Source: DASSFG01 sp035550375 (GTDB taxonomy: Bacteria; Planctomycetota; Planctomycetia; Pirellulales; JAICIG01). From it: a DNA stretch of 64,000 nt. Location of the stretch: the NCBI GenBank assembly GCA_035550375.1, contig DASZPH010000129.1:1-64000 (forward strand). The letters run 5' to 3'. Both the position numbers and the translations under genes were made by a program. Shown here in pieces: positions 34,194 through 44,980 of this stretch. Every line of letters starts with the position of its first letter. Position 1 is the first letter of the stretch. The notes beneath the pieces were generated by a model, which made no database searches, was not told the DNA's origin, and worked only from the letters and a program-made list of their open reading frames with translations.

Positions 34194-35378
34194 ATGACGA
34201 GCAACGCCCGTATTAGCGACTCTGATGTTCTCATCTCAACCTTTGATGAACTGACAGGGGTGGCAGCTACACAAGGCCTGAAAACCGCCACCGCGCGGCT
34301 CGGCGAGCACCTTCGCAGCACGGAACACTATCACGAGCTTTTCGACCTGCGGCTGCTCGAGGCCCGGCTCGACCTGGGTTTGCCGGCCATTCTCACCAAG
34401 GGGCTCGACGACCTGGAAGAACCGGTGCGCAGCCGGATGGAAGACCGCTACATCGAGGCTTGCCGGGAAGTCGGGTACCTGCTGCTGGCCGACGGCCGCG
34501 TGCGGGAAGCATGGATGTATCTGCGGCCGGTCGGCGACCGGGCGGCGGTGGCCCGCGCCCTGGAGAAGCTGACGCCGCAAGACGAGAACACGGAGCAGAT
34601 CATCGAGGTGGCCCTTTACGAGGGCGTTCATCCGCGGCTCGGTTTTGAACTGGTGCTCAAGAACTTCGGCCTGTGCAACGCCATCACCACCTACGACGTC
34701 CAGATGCACCAGCGGCCAAAGGCCGACCGGCAAGCCGTGGCAGCCCTGCTGGTGCGGCACATCCACGCCGACCTATTTCGCAACCTGAGCGACTACCTGA
34801 CTCAGAAGCAGGGCAAACCGCCGCAAGAGATCACCCTTGCCGGGCTCGTTGCCGAGCGCGACTGGCTGTTTGCCGAGAACGAATACCACATCGACACCTC
34901 GCACCTGGCGGCAGTCGTCCGATTCGCCCTGGTGCTCGACGATCCCGACGTGCTTCGGCTGGCAGTCGATCTGACCGAGTACGGACGGCGGTTGAGCTCG
35001 CTCTTTCAATATCCGGGCCAGGAGCCGTTCGCCGACACGTATACAACGCACGGGCTCTTCTTCCGCGCGCTAGTAGGCGAGCAGGTCGACGAAGCCCTTG
35101 ATTACTTCCGCGGCCGGGCAGAGGCGCTGGCCGGTGAGGACCAGGGCTTTTGGGCGGCCGAAGTGTACGTAGCCCTGTTGACGAGGCTGGGCCGGGTCAA
35201 CGAAGCGTTCGAGGCCGCGACGAAGCTGCTGGCCGGCGGCCGGACGAGCGGCTTTGCCCCCAGCCTGCTGGAACTGGCCCAACGATCAGGCAATTATTCG
35301 CGCTTGATGGAAGTAAGCCGCGAGCGCGGCGATTTGCTCGGGTATATGATGGCCATCGCCGAGCAAAAGCAGGGATAA
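34194..35378 (+). CDS. Helical-repeat protein of unknown function
   Basis: 394 residues, cytoplasmic, no TM or signal. The sequence is almost wholly alpha-helical with alternating pairs like TPR/SEL1 proteins (for example VREAWMYLRPVGDRAAVARAL; DEALDYFRGRAEALAGED; RVNEAFEAATKLLAGG), but no strict TPR consensus. I do not recognise the family. Its start is the first ATG in a run with no clear ribosome site. Upstream are a repeat and a strong terminator, so expression may depend on an attenuator or on a promoter around 34050-34190. Confidence 0.78.
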   Translation: MTSNARISDSDVLISTFDELTGVAATQGLKTATARLGEHLRSTEHYHELFDLRLLEARLDLGLPAILTKGLDDLEEPVRSRMEDRYIEACREVGYLLLADGRVREAWMYLRPVGDRAAVARALEKLTPQDENTEQIIEVALYEGVHPRLGFELVLKNFGLCNAITTYDVQMHQRPKADRQAVAALLVRHIHADLFRNLSDYLTQKQGKPPQEITLAGLVAERDWLFAENEYHIDTSHLAAVVRFALVLDDPDVLRLAVDLTEYGRRLSSLFQYPGQEPFADTYTTHGLFFRALVGEQVDEALDYFRGRAEALAGEDQGFWAAEVYVALLTRLGRVNEAFEAATKLLAGGRTSGFAPSLLELAQRSGNYSRLMEVSRERGDLLGYMMAIAEQKQG

Positions 35379-35636
35379 AAGGGCAGTTTCTTAAACTAAC
35401 CTACGCTGCTCCGCTCGCCGGGGCACCGGCCGCGCGCCACACTCAGTCGCAGTAAGCTCTGTCGCGGCACTTGCGCTTGGGCGAGAAACGGCCATGAGTT
35501 GGAAACCTCAAGGGCTCCCGGTTAAACGATTGGTGCTGGTCGAACTCGAAGCTCCAAGCTGGACCCGGCACGGGGCGCTATCGGCCACGAACAGGCAAGA
35601 AGTCGCCGCGTCTAAAGACCGCACGGTGTGATTCCG

Positions 35637-36650
35637 CTATTCCTCGTCGGCCGTCGCAGCCTTTTCGCGCTTCGGCTTGCCCTCTTTTGCCGGCTTTGAT
35701 TTCCCCTTCCGCGCCGCGTCGTGCAGATCCCAGGCGGTGACCCAACTTTCGCTGGCGGGCTTCAACTTGAAGTCGGCGATCAGCCGCCTGGCCATGTCGG
35801 GCATGTGGCCCGCGCCATAAAAGATGGCCAGCCGCTTCTTGCCCGATCCGATCTCCTTGCCCAGCACCTCAAGCGCCCGCTTGTTGCGCTCCGTGATCAG
35901 CGTCGAGCCGTCGGGACCGTTGAACGCCGACATCATGCCCTCCAGGTCTTCAAACTGTTCGGCCAGCACGCGCTTCAGGGCCAGGGCGCGGTTCTTGTCG
36001 AACAGCGCGAGCAGCAACTCGGCGTCGACCGATTTCTCTCCTTTGTTTTGCTCCGCCAGACTCTGCCCCAGCATGCGAAAGACGAGCGCCCAGATGCTCT
36101 CGCCTCGCTCGTTCATCGACTTGCTGAAAGAATCGGGTGACATGTCGGCGTGGACGAAGTTCTTGCTCTGGTAGTCGACGTGGTCGAGCTGAAAGTCGAG
36201 ATCGAGCAGGTTCTTCATTCCCGTCTGCAGGCGGCTCACCGGGTGGTCGCTCTTCGCTCCCCCCTTGGGCACGCGCGTTCCTTCCGGGGCCACCAACTCG
36301 TAGAGCAGCGCATCGTAGCCGCCGAACTGCTTGTTTAACTCTTCGTAGTACGATGTCTCGCCGATGTGGACGGCCGCCACCAGATCGACTTCAAGACCCT
36401 TGTGGACTTCGTCGTCGGCCACGAAGCGCACGATGGCGGTCTGCAGTTCGAGCGGCCGCCCTTTGTCGTCGCGGATCAGCCGGATGTATTTGCCGGTCGG
36501 CGCTTCAAGGGTCACCTCCGGTGTGGACGTTTTGGCCTTCTCTTCGCCCGTCTTCTCTTCGCTGGCCCTTGCTTCCGCCAGGCACGACGGGGCAAACGAC
36601 CAAACGAGCCAGGAAAAGCAAACGAGCCACCACGAACGGCGCAGGATCAT
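35637..36650 (-). CDS. TraB/GumN (TIKI-fold)-like exported protein
   Basis: A 337-residue protein with a signal peptide (RSWWLVCFSWLVWSFAPSCLA). It matches the TraB/Tiki fold: VAAVHIGETSYYEELNKQF near residues 90-110 (the first GxxH-like motif), YDALLYELVAPEG with its Glu, and LAIFYGAGHMPDMARRL (second GxxH) near 275-290. Family members include metalloproteases and hydrolases of unknown substrate. The C-terminus is Lys/Glu-rich. It is encoded alone. Between 35379 and 35636 there is a 258-base gap with only a 45-codon open frame (35494-35631) that I do not support. Confidence 0.8.
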   Translation of the reverse strand: MILRRSWWLVCFSWLVWSFAPSCLAEARASEEKTGEEKAKTSTPEVTLEAPTGKYIRLIRDDKGRPLELQTAIVRFVADDEVHKGLEVDLVAAVHIGETSYYEELNKQFGGYDALLYELVAPEGTRVPKGGAKSDHPVSRLQTGMKNLLDLDFQLDHVDYQSKNFVHADMSPDSFSKSMNERGESIWALVFRMLGQSLAEQNKGEKSVDAELLLALFDKNRALALKRVLAEQFEDLEGMMSAFNGPDGSTLITERNKRALEVLGKEIGSGKKRLAIFYGAGHMPDMARRLIADFKLKPASESWVTAWDLHDAARKGKSKPAKEGKPKREKAATADEE

Positions 36651-36843
36651 GTTTGGTTCTCAACGCGGTGCCGGGGAGCACCAAAACGGGAAAAAAAGAC
36701 GTTTCTGGGGGAGGGTTACCAGAAGTATAGGGCGGCCGCCGGAGCCGAGCAACGAATTATGGGCGGGGTCGCGCGGGAGGTGGTACCAGGTCGCGTGAGG
36801 TGATACCTCCACAAGATGGCGGGCCGCTTGCTGATCCGCCCCG

Positions 36844-36877
36844 CCCTCACCCTAACCCTCTCCCGGAGGGAGAGGGA
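36844..36877. repeat. REP-like hairpin repeat (CCCTCTCCC type)
   Basis: CCCTCTCCC at 36856-36864 and GGGAGAGGG at 36868-36876 form a perfect 9-bp stem with a GGA loop, preceded by CCCTCACCCTAA. This sequence type recurs in unrelated GC-rich bacteria. It sits just past the 3' end of the DUF1549 gene and may serve as its transcript end. Confidence 0.7.
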
Positions 36878-36891
36878 ACATGGGCACCGCA

Positions 36892-39129
36892 TCAGTGCCT
36901 GAGCAGAAACTCTTTCGAGTTCAACAGGCTCCAGGCCACGTCTTCCAGCGCGGCGCGGCGATCGCCGGCCTGTTCCAGATAGGCGACGATCGAGGTCGAC
37001 TCGTCGGCCGTGGGAAACCGGGACAGGGAGCCGAGAAAGAGCTCTTCGACCATCTCTGAAGGCGGCTTGCCCGAAGCGGCCAGCCGTGAGAGCCGGTTCC
37101 CGTCGTGCGTTAAGAACTCGTTGATCGTTGGGCCGCTGACGAGTTGAAACGCCTGGCCAAGGGTCGGCTCCGTCGAGCGCTCACACTCGCATGTCAGCAG
37201 CCGGGGAGGTTTTCCGAACAGAACCAGGAACTGGTCGTCTTTCAGCCCGCGGCGGCCCGAGCGAGCCACACGCACTCCCGGCAACTGTCCGGCGCGAATG
37301 CCGGCCGGATAGCCTTGAAAGTCGGCCGTCACGCCCGTCACTTGGCTGAGAGCATCGAGCAATTCTTCGGCCGAAAGGCGCCGCACGATCGCGTGCGAAA
37401 AACTCGCCTCGTCGTCCGTTTCGCCGGGCTGGGCTTCATTAGGCTGGGCCGAAAGCTGGTAGGTGCGCGAGTTCATGATCGTCCGCACGAGGCGCCGCAG
37501 GTCGAACCCGTGCGCCGCAAAATCGGCGGCCAGTTCGTCGAGCAAGGCCGGGATGGCGGGCGGATTCGTGGCCCGAAAATCGTCGATCGGCTCGACGATG
37601 CCGCGGCCCATCAGGTGATACCAGACGCGGTTGGCCTGCGCCCGGGCGAAGAACGGGTTGTCCGGCGCCGTGATCCAGAGGGCGAGTTCTTCCAGCCGGT
37701 CCTGGTCGGGGGCGAGGGCCGGCGTGGGGTCTCCGAGAAAGCACGGTTCCATCGGACGGTCTGTCCGCGGGTCGTTCACTTCGCCGTCCGGCGCCATCCA
37801 GACGATCTGCTCGCCGTCGAATTCGTGGCCGTCGTTGATGTCGCGGCGGCGGTTCTCCACCACCTTGTAGCGGACGCGGGCGAAGAAGCCGGCCCAGCGG
37901 TAATAGTCGCCCTGCGTCCAGCGGTCGAAGGGATGATTGTGGCACTTGGCGCATTGCAGCCTCACGCCCAGGAAGAGCTGGGCCGCGGCCTCGGCCCGGC
38001 TGATCGGGTCGCGATTGGCCCGATAAAAATTGGCTGGCGGATTGGTGTAGGTGCTGCCGCGGGCCACGATCAGCTCACGCACGAACCGGTCGAGCGGCTT
38101 GCCCTGGGCGATGCTCTGCCGGATCCAGTGGTGAAAGTTGGCCACTCCCTTGGGATCGAGAACCTTCTCTTCGTTGCGCAGCAGATCAGACCACTTGAGG
38201 GCCCACCAGTCGGCGAACTCCTCGCGCCCGACCAACTCGTCGATCAGCCGAGCCCGCTTGTCGGGCGACGGATCGTTCAGAAACTGGCGAGTTTCGTCGA
38301 CGGTCGGCAGCACCCCCAGGGAGTCGAGATACGCGCGGCGAAGAAAGACCGCGTCGTCCGCCACGCGCGCGGGGTTGATTTTGAGCGAGCGAAGCTTGGC
38401 GAAGACGTGCCGGTCGACGTAGTTCGCTTCCGCGGGGGACCGGAAGACGAAGCCGGGGCGCGGGGGCACGATCGCCAGGCGCACGGCCGCCTGTTGATCG
38501 AGGTAACGCACGAGAACGGTCGTTTCGCCCGCAGCCAACCCCTGCACGACGCCGTCGTGATCGACGGCCGCGAGCGTGTTGGTCGGTTCGTACACGGCCT
38601 GCGTCGTCACGTCGCGTCGCGTGCCGTCGGAAAAAAGCGCCCTGGCCGCGAGCCGCACGCTTCCCGACGGTTCGATCAGGATCTGCTCCGCGGCCGGAGT
38701 TACCTCCAGACCCGCCAGCGTCGGCTCGTCGGGTGGGTCCGCGGGGCAACCGGCGGCGACCCAGCGGCGGAGGATCTCGTACTCGCCTGACCCGACCCGG
38801 ATCCGTCGGCCTCCCTGGTGAGCGACGGCCGCCGTCGGCTTGGACAGCAGAAGGCTTCGCTCCGGCAGAATGGTGTCGACGCGGCGGCCGAGTTGATCGC
38901 GGGTGAGCGCCGCGAAATCGGCCCGCGGATCTTGTCCGCGCAGCGAAAGCTTAAAACCTCCCTTGCCGTTCTGATTGCCGTGGCAAACGCCCTGGTTGCA
39001 GCCGGCTTTGGCCAGCACGGCCATGACGTCGCGGTTGAACGATACGCCTTGGTGCGCAGCATCTTCGGCCCGGCAAAGCACAGCGGCCTGTAGCAGGGCC
39101 GCAGCAATCAAAACGTTCTTCCGCGTCAT
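36892..39129 (-). CDS. DUF1549/DUF1553 planctomycete protein with cytochrome-like and Ig-like domains
   Basis: A 745-residue exported protein. After the signal peptide (MTRKNVLIAAALLQAAVLCRA) comes a cytochrome-like segment with CNQGVCHGNQNGKGGF (CX4CH rather than CX2CH, so heme attachment is uncertain). Residues about 140-225 are a bacterial Ig-like domain (TPAAEQILIEPSGSVRLAARALFSDGT). DUF1549 (about 235-440) contains CAKCHNHPFDRWTQGDYY, and DUF1553 (about 495-720) contains RVWYHLMGRGIVEPIDDFR and NSRTYQLSAQPN. Such proteins are strongly expanded in planctomycetes; function unknown, perhaps redox or polysaccharide-related. Usually a DUF1501 gene follows; none is seen here. The ATG at 39129 starts the signal peptide. 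Confidence 0.9.
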   Translation of the reverse strand: MTRKNVLIAAALLQAAVLCRAEDAAHQGVSFNRDVMAVLAKAGCNQGVCHGNQNGKGGFKLSLRGQDPRADFAALTRDQLGRRVDTILPERSLLLSKPTAAVAHQGGRRIRVGSGEYEILRRWVAAGCPADPPDEPTLAGLEVTPAAEQILIEPSGSVRLAARALFSDGTRRDVTTQAVYEPTNTLAAVDHDGVVQGLAAGETTVLVRYLDQQAAVRLAIVPPRPGFVFRSPAEANYVDRHVFAKLRSLKINPARVADDAVFLRRAYLDSLGVLPTVDETRQFLNDPSPDKRARLIDELVGREEFADWWALKWSDLLRNEEKVLDPKGVANFHHWIRQSIAQGKPLDRFVRELIVARGSTYTNPPANFYRANRDPISRAEAAAQLFLGVRLQCAKCHNHPFDRWTQGDYYRWAGFFARVRYKVVENRRRDINDGHEFDGEQIVWMAPDGEVNDPRTDRPMEPCFLGDPTPALAPDQDRLEELALWITAPDNPFFARAQANRVWYHLMGRGIVEPIDDFRATNPPAIPALLDELAADFAAHGFDLRRLVRTIMNSRTYQLSAQPNEAQPGETDDEASFSHAIVRRLSAEELLDALSQVTGVTADFQGYPAGIRAGQLPGVRVARSGRRGLKDDQFLVLFGKPPRLLTCECERSTEPTLGQAFQLVSGPTINEFLTHDGNRLSRLAASGKPPSEMVEELFLGSLSRFPTADESTSIVAYLEQAGDRRAALEDVAWSLLNSKEFLLRH

Positions 39130-39244
39130 GTCGTCAGGTGAAACTCGATCCACGGCGACGGCGATGTACGAAAGCCCGATTCTACCAGAATCGCGAGGGC
39201 TTTGCTGCCCGCACGGCAGATTGGGACAAGCGAGCTCACCGGCG

Positions 39245-40864
39245 CTAGGCGCCGCTCGTCATCGGCCTGGCTCCGTATCTGCGGACCTGTTCCATATCGG
39301 CCAACGCGACTCGGCAGTCCGGAAAGAGAATGCGACCCAATCGCACCAGATTTCGAATTTGACGCCCATTGAGGTCCCATTCGGAGATTGTCGTGAGCAT
39401 GCTCTCGTCAAACTCGATCTGTGCCGCTGCCAGCATGCTTCGCCAAACGTGCACGCGCGTGGCCGCGGTCAAATCGGGGTATTGAAGCCGCAACATGACG
39501 CGGCTAAGAACCGCGTCGTCGATGACCTCCGGACGATTCGAAGTCAAGAACAGCATGCCGTGGTAGTAGTCGAGTAAGCGCAAGAAAATGCCCACGATCG
39601 CCGATCGCTCCAAATCGTCGTTGCGCTTGGCGAGGAAGACCTCGCATTCATCGAATTGCAGCACCGCGTTCCAGCGGGTCACTCGGGCGAACACGTTGCG
39701 CAGTTGCTCTTCGACCTGGGCCGCGTTCGTCCCCAGTTCACCCATTTCCAGAACGTACAACGGGCGTTCGGTGTATTCGGCGTAGATTTCCGCGGTGAGA
39801 GTCTTGCCGACGCCTGGCGATCCCGACGCCAAAACCACCACGCCACCGTGCTTTCCGCGAATCAGGTCGCCGAACACGCGTTCGATCGGCGCTTCGAAAA
39901 CCCGGGTCAGCACCGAAAGCATCTCCGCGGGAAGACAAAGCCTCTCAATGGATTCCGTGTCGAATTCGTAGGGCGCCAAATCGTCAATGTCGACGTAGAC
40001 GTATCGCTTGATTTCCAGGCAGAAGAGCCGGACGTAAGGAAGGCGGCTGGTGTTCTGGTGCCCATAACGGTGCACCGAAAAATACTGCCGTCTCTCTTCC
40101 TGGACTTCCAATTCGGGCTCGACGATGGCCCTCCAACAAACGTCGGGCGCACCGAGCGTGCGTGACTCGATGCCGCTCCACCAGGCCTGATCCGAGTTGA
40201 CCAGCACGGGACCCTTTGCCAACAGCACTTTGCCCGTCTCGCGCGACTGTCGCTCGGCTTTGACGAGCCGCAGATTGAACTCGGCGCAGCTCAGTTGCAT
40301 CTGCCGCAGGCCAAACTGCTGAAGAACGTCCAGGACCGTGCGGGTAACCGGTTGGCCGAATGCGTCCAGAAACAGGTCGCGGTAGACCTTGTATTGGCGC
40401 GTGATCACCATCTCGCAAATCGAGAGATTGATGACCAGCATCGCGTCTCTGGCGACTTTGTGCTCGTCCTGAAGAAACTCGCAATGCGCAACAACCGGGT
40501 ACCAACGACCGTTCAGGAAGCATTCGCAGTTGGGCGATTTGTTTCCCAGGGTGGCGAAGGTGGATCCAAACTCGACCGGATCGCCCACCTCAGACCGATA
40601 AATGTCGTCCGCATTCACCAAACCGCTCTGCATGCCAAAAACGTGGCGGGCAACCACCGCCCTCTGGTTGGCCGTAAGACGCGTGTCGTCGAGCATGGCC
40701 CGCCAGTAACCCTGCGGGAACTCTTCCAGTCGGACGTTGACCGTGTGGATACTTGGGCCAACCTCTTTTAAGCGTGCGTCGACGGCCGCGCGTTCGTCCG
40801 GTGACAGCACGCTCCGGTCGCGCGCTTTGAGCAGAATGTCTCGCTTCAATTCCACGGTGGCCAT
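39245..40864 (-). CDS. AAA ATPase with unusual N-terminal domain, fungal-like
   Basis: 539 residues, cytoplasmic. The C-terminal AAA module has Walker A GSPGVGKT (about 346-353), sensor-like LGTNAAQVEEQLRNVF, Walker B VLQFDECEVF (about 401-410), and FLTSNRPEVIDDAVLSR with the sensor 1 Asn and arginine finger. This string closely resembles AAA proteins abundant in filamentous fungi (usually with DUF7025). The N-terminal 300 residues (NGRWYPVVAHCEF; YVDIDDLAPYEFDTESIERL) are unassigned. No partner gene is obvious: it sits between the DUF1549 gene and a nucleosidase. Function unknown; lateral transfer is possible but not shown. Confidence 0.82.
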   Translation of the reverse strand: MATVELKRDILLKARDRSVLSPDERAAVDARLKEVGPSIHTVNVRLEEFPQGYWRAMLDDTRLTANQRAVVARHVFGMQSGLVNADDIYRSEVGDPVEFGSTFATLGNKSPNCECFLNGRWYPVVAHCEFLQDEHKVARDAMLVINLSICEMVITRQYKVYRDLFLDAFGQPVTRTVLDVLQQFGLRQMQLSCAEFNLRLVKAERQSRETGKVLLAKGPVLVNSDQAWWSGIESRTLGAPDVCWRAIVEPELEVQEERRQYFSVHRYGHQNTSRLPYVRLFCLEIKRYVYVDIDDLAPYEFDTESIERLCLPAEMLSVLTRVFEAPIERVFGDLIRGKHGGVVVLASGSPGVGKTLTAEIYAEYTERPLYVLEMGELGTNAAQVEEQLRNVFARVTRWNAVLQFDECEVFLAKRNDDLERSAIVGIFLRLLDYYHGMLFLTSNRPEVIDDAVLSRVMLRLQYPDLTAATRVHVWRSMLAAAQIEFDESMLTTISEWDLNGRQIRNLVRLGRILFPDCRVALADMEQVRRYGARPMTSGA

Positions 40865-40991
40865 GCGGCTCTCCTCTGAAATGCCGATGAACGTGGATTC
40901 ACCCGCATCGATCCGTTAATCCATTCTATCGCGATTGGGATCGATCAGATCGTCCGCCGGCGGTCGGACGAATCCATCGGCCGACGCGATC

Positions 40992-41897
40992 TTACGGATC
41001 AGCGTCGGGTCGGGCAGGAACCAGTTGCTCGACGACGCCCGCCAAGAAGCGGGCCAGGCGGTCGGTGAAGACCAACGCGTCTTCCTTGAGCCGGAGCATG
41101 TCTTTGACACTCGAGGGTCGACGAAGGATCGCGCCGGCAGCCGCCCCCAGACGCGAGGCGGTCGTCTTCTGCCGGGCCAGCGTCTCCACGTCGGGGGGCA
41201 ATTCTTCGTCAACCGCGTCGCTGATCACCCGGATCGAGAGAAAACGGGTCTTCGCTTGCCGGCAAACCTCGCCCACCGCCCACGACTCCATGTCGACCGC
41301 CAGCGCGCCCCGGCGCCGGCCGAGTTCCCGCTTGTCGTCCGGGCGACGGACGATGGCGGGACTGTCCGCGCACGTTCCCACGTGCAGGCGTTTGCTGGCT
41401 GCGACGACTTCCGGCGGGATTTTAAGGTCGATCGTCAGCCGGCGGCCGTCGGTAGCGACCAGGGCGTCGGCCATGACGATGTCGCCTTTTTTGAGGCACG
41501 GATCGAGACCGCCGGCAAAACCGGCCGAGATGACCCAAGAGGGACGGTGGCCGGCGATGAGCGCCTGCGTGCCGCGTGTGGCGGCAAGCTGGCCGACGCC
41601 CGACGTGACGACCGCCACCCTACGACCACGCAAGAGCCCCTCCCGCACCGTCAGGTCGCGGGCGCGCGTCGTCACCACGCCTTCGAGCAGGTCTTCCAGG
41701 CCGCCCGCTTCAACACCCAGGGCAAAGACGAATCCGACGTCGCAGCTCCGATCGGCGGAGCCAGGCGGCGGGCCCTGGGTCCCCGCGGCCGCGCGGGAGC
41801 CGGTCTCGCCGGCCGCTTCGCGCGCCGAGCGGACCGCCTCGGCCGCCGTCTGCCGAACTTGCTGCTGGATCCAGGAGCGCAGGAACGCCTGCCACAC
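40992..41897 (-). CDS. MTA/SAH nucleosidase-like phosphorylase-superfamily protein
   Basis: A 301-residue member of the nucleoside phosphorylase (PNP/UDP) superfamily. Key stretches are VTSGVGQLAATRGTQALI, SAGFAGGLDPCLKKGDIVMAD, and LAVDMESWAVGEVCRQ with the ribose-binding ME pair. ISDAVDEELP supplies the catalytic Asp region. These fit 5'-methylthioadenosine/S-adenosylhomocysteine nucleosidase; the N-terminal 50 residues are Ala/Arg-rich and outside the fold. A hopanoid-associated relative (HpnG) is a possible alternative, but no hopanoid genes are nearby. It starts 10 bases after the zincin gene ends, suggesting one transcript. Confidence 0.82.
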   Translation of the reverse strand: MWQAFLRSWIQQQVRQTAAEAVRSAREAAGETGSRAAAGTQGPPPGSADRSCDVGFVFALGVEAGGLEDLLEGVVTTRARDLTVREGLLRGRRVAVVTSGVGQLAATRGTQALIAGHRPSWVISAGFAGGLDPCLKKGDIVMADALVATDGRRLTIDLKIPPEVVAASKRLHVGTCADSPAIVRRPDDKRELGRRRGALAVDMESWAVGEVCRQAKTRFLSIRVISDAVDEELPPDVETLARQKTTASRLGAAAGAILRRPSSVKDMLRLKEDALVFTDRLARFLAGVVEQLVPARPDADP

Positions 41898-41907
41898 GGC
41901 ATCAACC

Positions 41908-42660
41908 TCACCGCATTCGATCGGGCTGCACTCGACCGTAGTTCAACCGGGCGTGATTCCCCCGCCCGTGATGAAGGCGGTTGTCGCGCTGACGGCGAAG
42001 GTTGCGATCGCCGCGCGTGGCCCGGTATCCGTACTGGATCGCAAACCACTCGGCGAAGCGCTCGCGCTCGACCTGCCGCGAATTGCGGTTGTCGAGCAGG
42101 TGCCCCAGCTCGTGGATCAAGATGTTGTTGAGGTAAAAGTCCTTGATGCTCTCTTCGGTCCAGACGAGGTTCCAAATGTCGGGCGCTTGGTGCTCCCAAC
42201 AGCCGCCGTACATGTGGGCCTCATTCGCCTGGTTCGGCTTGGGAGGTTGATCGTATCGTTCGATCAGGTCGGTCTCGATCGGATAGAGATAGATGGCCGC
42301 CCCCCACTGCATGCCGTAGCAAGGAAAGCCCTGCTTCTTACGAGTCATGCGGCTGAACTGAACCACTTCGAGCGCCTGGGTGAACCGCTGCGGTAGCTGC
42401 GCCAGCCGATTGCGCACCTCGTCGGGCGTGAGGACGTGGCGATAACCCGCGCCGGGCGGCTGCACGATGATCCGGTAGCCTCGACCATCTTCGCGCGGCT
42501 CGTGCCAGTCTTCTGGCGGCACGAACGGAAGTCGCTCGTTGTTTTGACCGCCGCGCGCGCGATTGCTCAAAGGGGCCGCCCAGGTCACCGACCGACGGTA
42601 GTCGATCGGTTTCGTGAAGCGCGATACTCGGACCCCGGAATTCAGTCGCTTGCGGCTCAT
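41908..42660 (-). CDS. Putative zincin metallopeptidase
   Basis: 250 residues from the ATG at 42660; a longer frame to 42843 adds no recognisable sequence. The signature is HELGH at 183-187 with a Glu at 204 (ERFAEWFA), an HExxH-(x)16-E pattern typical of gluzincins, in a helix pair that follows FYLNNILI. Other features (GMQWGAAIYLYPIE; HMYGGCWEH) suggest a globular hydrolase. The N-terminus is basic and shows no signal peptide. No family name can be given, and activity is inferred only from the motif. It lies immediately upstream of the nucleosidase gene. Confidence 0.72.
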   Translation of the reverse strand: MSRKRLNSGVRVSRFTKPIDYRRSVTWAAPLSNRARGGQNNERLPFVPPEDWHEPREDGRGYRIIVQPPGAGYRHVLTPDEVRNRLAQLPQRFTQALEVVQFSRMTRKKQGFPCYGMQWGAAIYLYPIETDLIERYDQPPKPNQANEAHMYGGCWEHQAPDIWNLVWTEESIKDFYLNNILIHELGHLLDNRNSRQVERERFAEWFAIQYGYRATRGDRNLRRQRDNRLHHGRGNHARLNYGRVQPDRMR

Positions 42661-42960
42661 GGGATGATCTCGATGGAATGGCCGGCGGGTACTGCCGGTC
42701 GTCAGCTCGGAGAGAGAACTCCGACAAATCCATCGTAGAAACGGGCCGAACGAGAAAACAAGTGAACATCGCAAGTGAATGAAATCAAATGAGTTACAGC
42801 AAGAGCCACAGATCGGACGGCTCCGCCCGAGGCGGGCAAGCAAACCTAAAGCTTGTCTGCGGGTGACTTTGCGGCGCAGGCAGGGTTTTGCGCGCGGCCG
42901 GGCGATGCGCGCTCGGCGTCGGGCGTCGTCCCGTAACGATCCAGGAAAAAGCCGAACGGT

Positions 42961-44451
<1,491 letters not shown>

Positions 44452-44733
44452 GAAACTGCGCTCGGCCACCAGCAGCCGAGTGCTGTCGGGACGTTCTGGA
44501 TCAGTTTAGCCCCTTGCGCACTAGACCGGTTCGTGGCGTGGCCGCACTCGGCTTCCCCGATCTTGGAGGCCCTAATCTTGGAGACCAGCCGCGGACAAGT
44601 AGAGATGACCGTTCCCTGCTCCCTTGCCGATGTCCACGGTCTATCCCTTGAAAATAGCACGGATGCCGCGAAGATACCAGCAACGTAAGGTATGGTAAAG
44701 GAGTTCGGCGAAAAATCCGCCTCATCGCGATTG

Positions 44734-44979
44734 ATGCAAGCCACGACCATGCGCCGCGCTCACGAAGTCGTCATATTCAGCCGCGCCGAGTGCCATCTCT
44801 GCCACGACGCCATCAGCCTGGTCGAAGAAGCGGGACTGCGACCGACGGTCGTCGACATTGACCAGGACGACGAGCTACGCCGCCGCTACGGCGAAGCTAT
44901 TCCCGTCGTCCTGATCGACGGCGTGGAGCGTTTTCGGGGCCGGGTCGACCGACGCCTGTTGCGGCGCATCTTGATTTGA
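44734..44979 (+). CDS. Glutaredoxin-like protein
   Basis: A small thioredoxin-fold protein (81 residues from the ATG at 44734; other starts at 44692 and 44749 are possible). The redox motif is CHLC in IFSRAECHLCHDA, followed by the cis-proline segment IPVVLIDG. It resembles glutaredoxin-like/DUF836 proteins. It ends one base before the ATG of the DUF2064 gene, so the two are almost certainly cotranscribed and coupled. Confidence 0.78.
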   Translation: MQATTMRRAHEVVIFSRAECHLCHDAISLVEEAGLRPTVVDIDQDDELRRRYGEAIPVVLIDGVERFRGRVDRRLLRRILI

Positions 44980-44980
44980 G

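Noticed and set aside
35494..35631. 45-codon open frame in the gap after the helical-repeat gene
   Set aside because: No clear ribosome site or homology; its codon use is not convincing.
37144..38790. A 548-codon plus-strand frame across the DUF1549 gene
   Set aside because: The minus strand carries clear DUF1549/DUF1553 motifs; this frame is a shadow.
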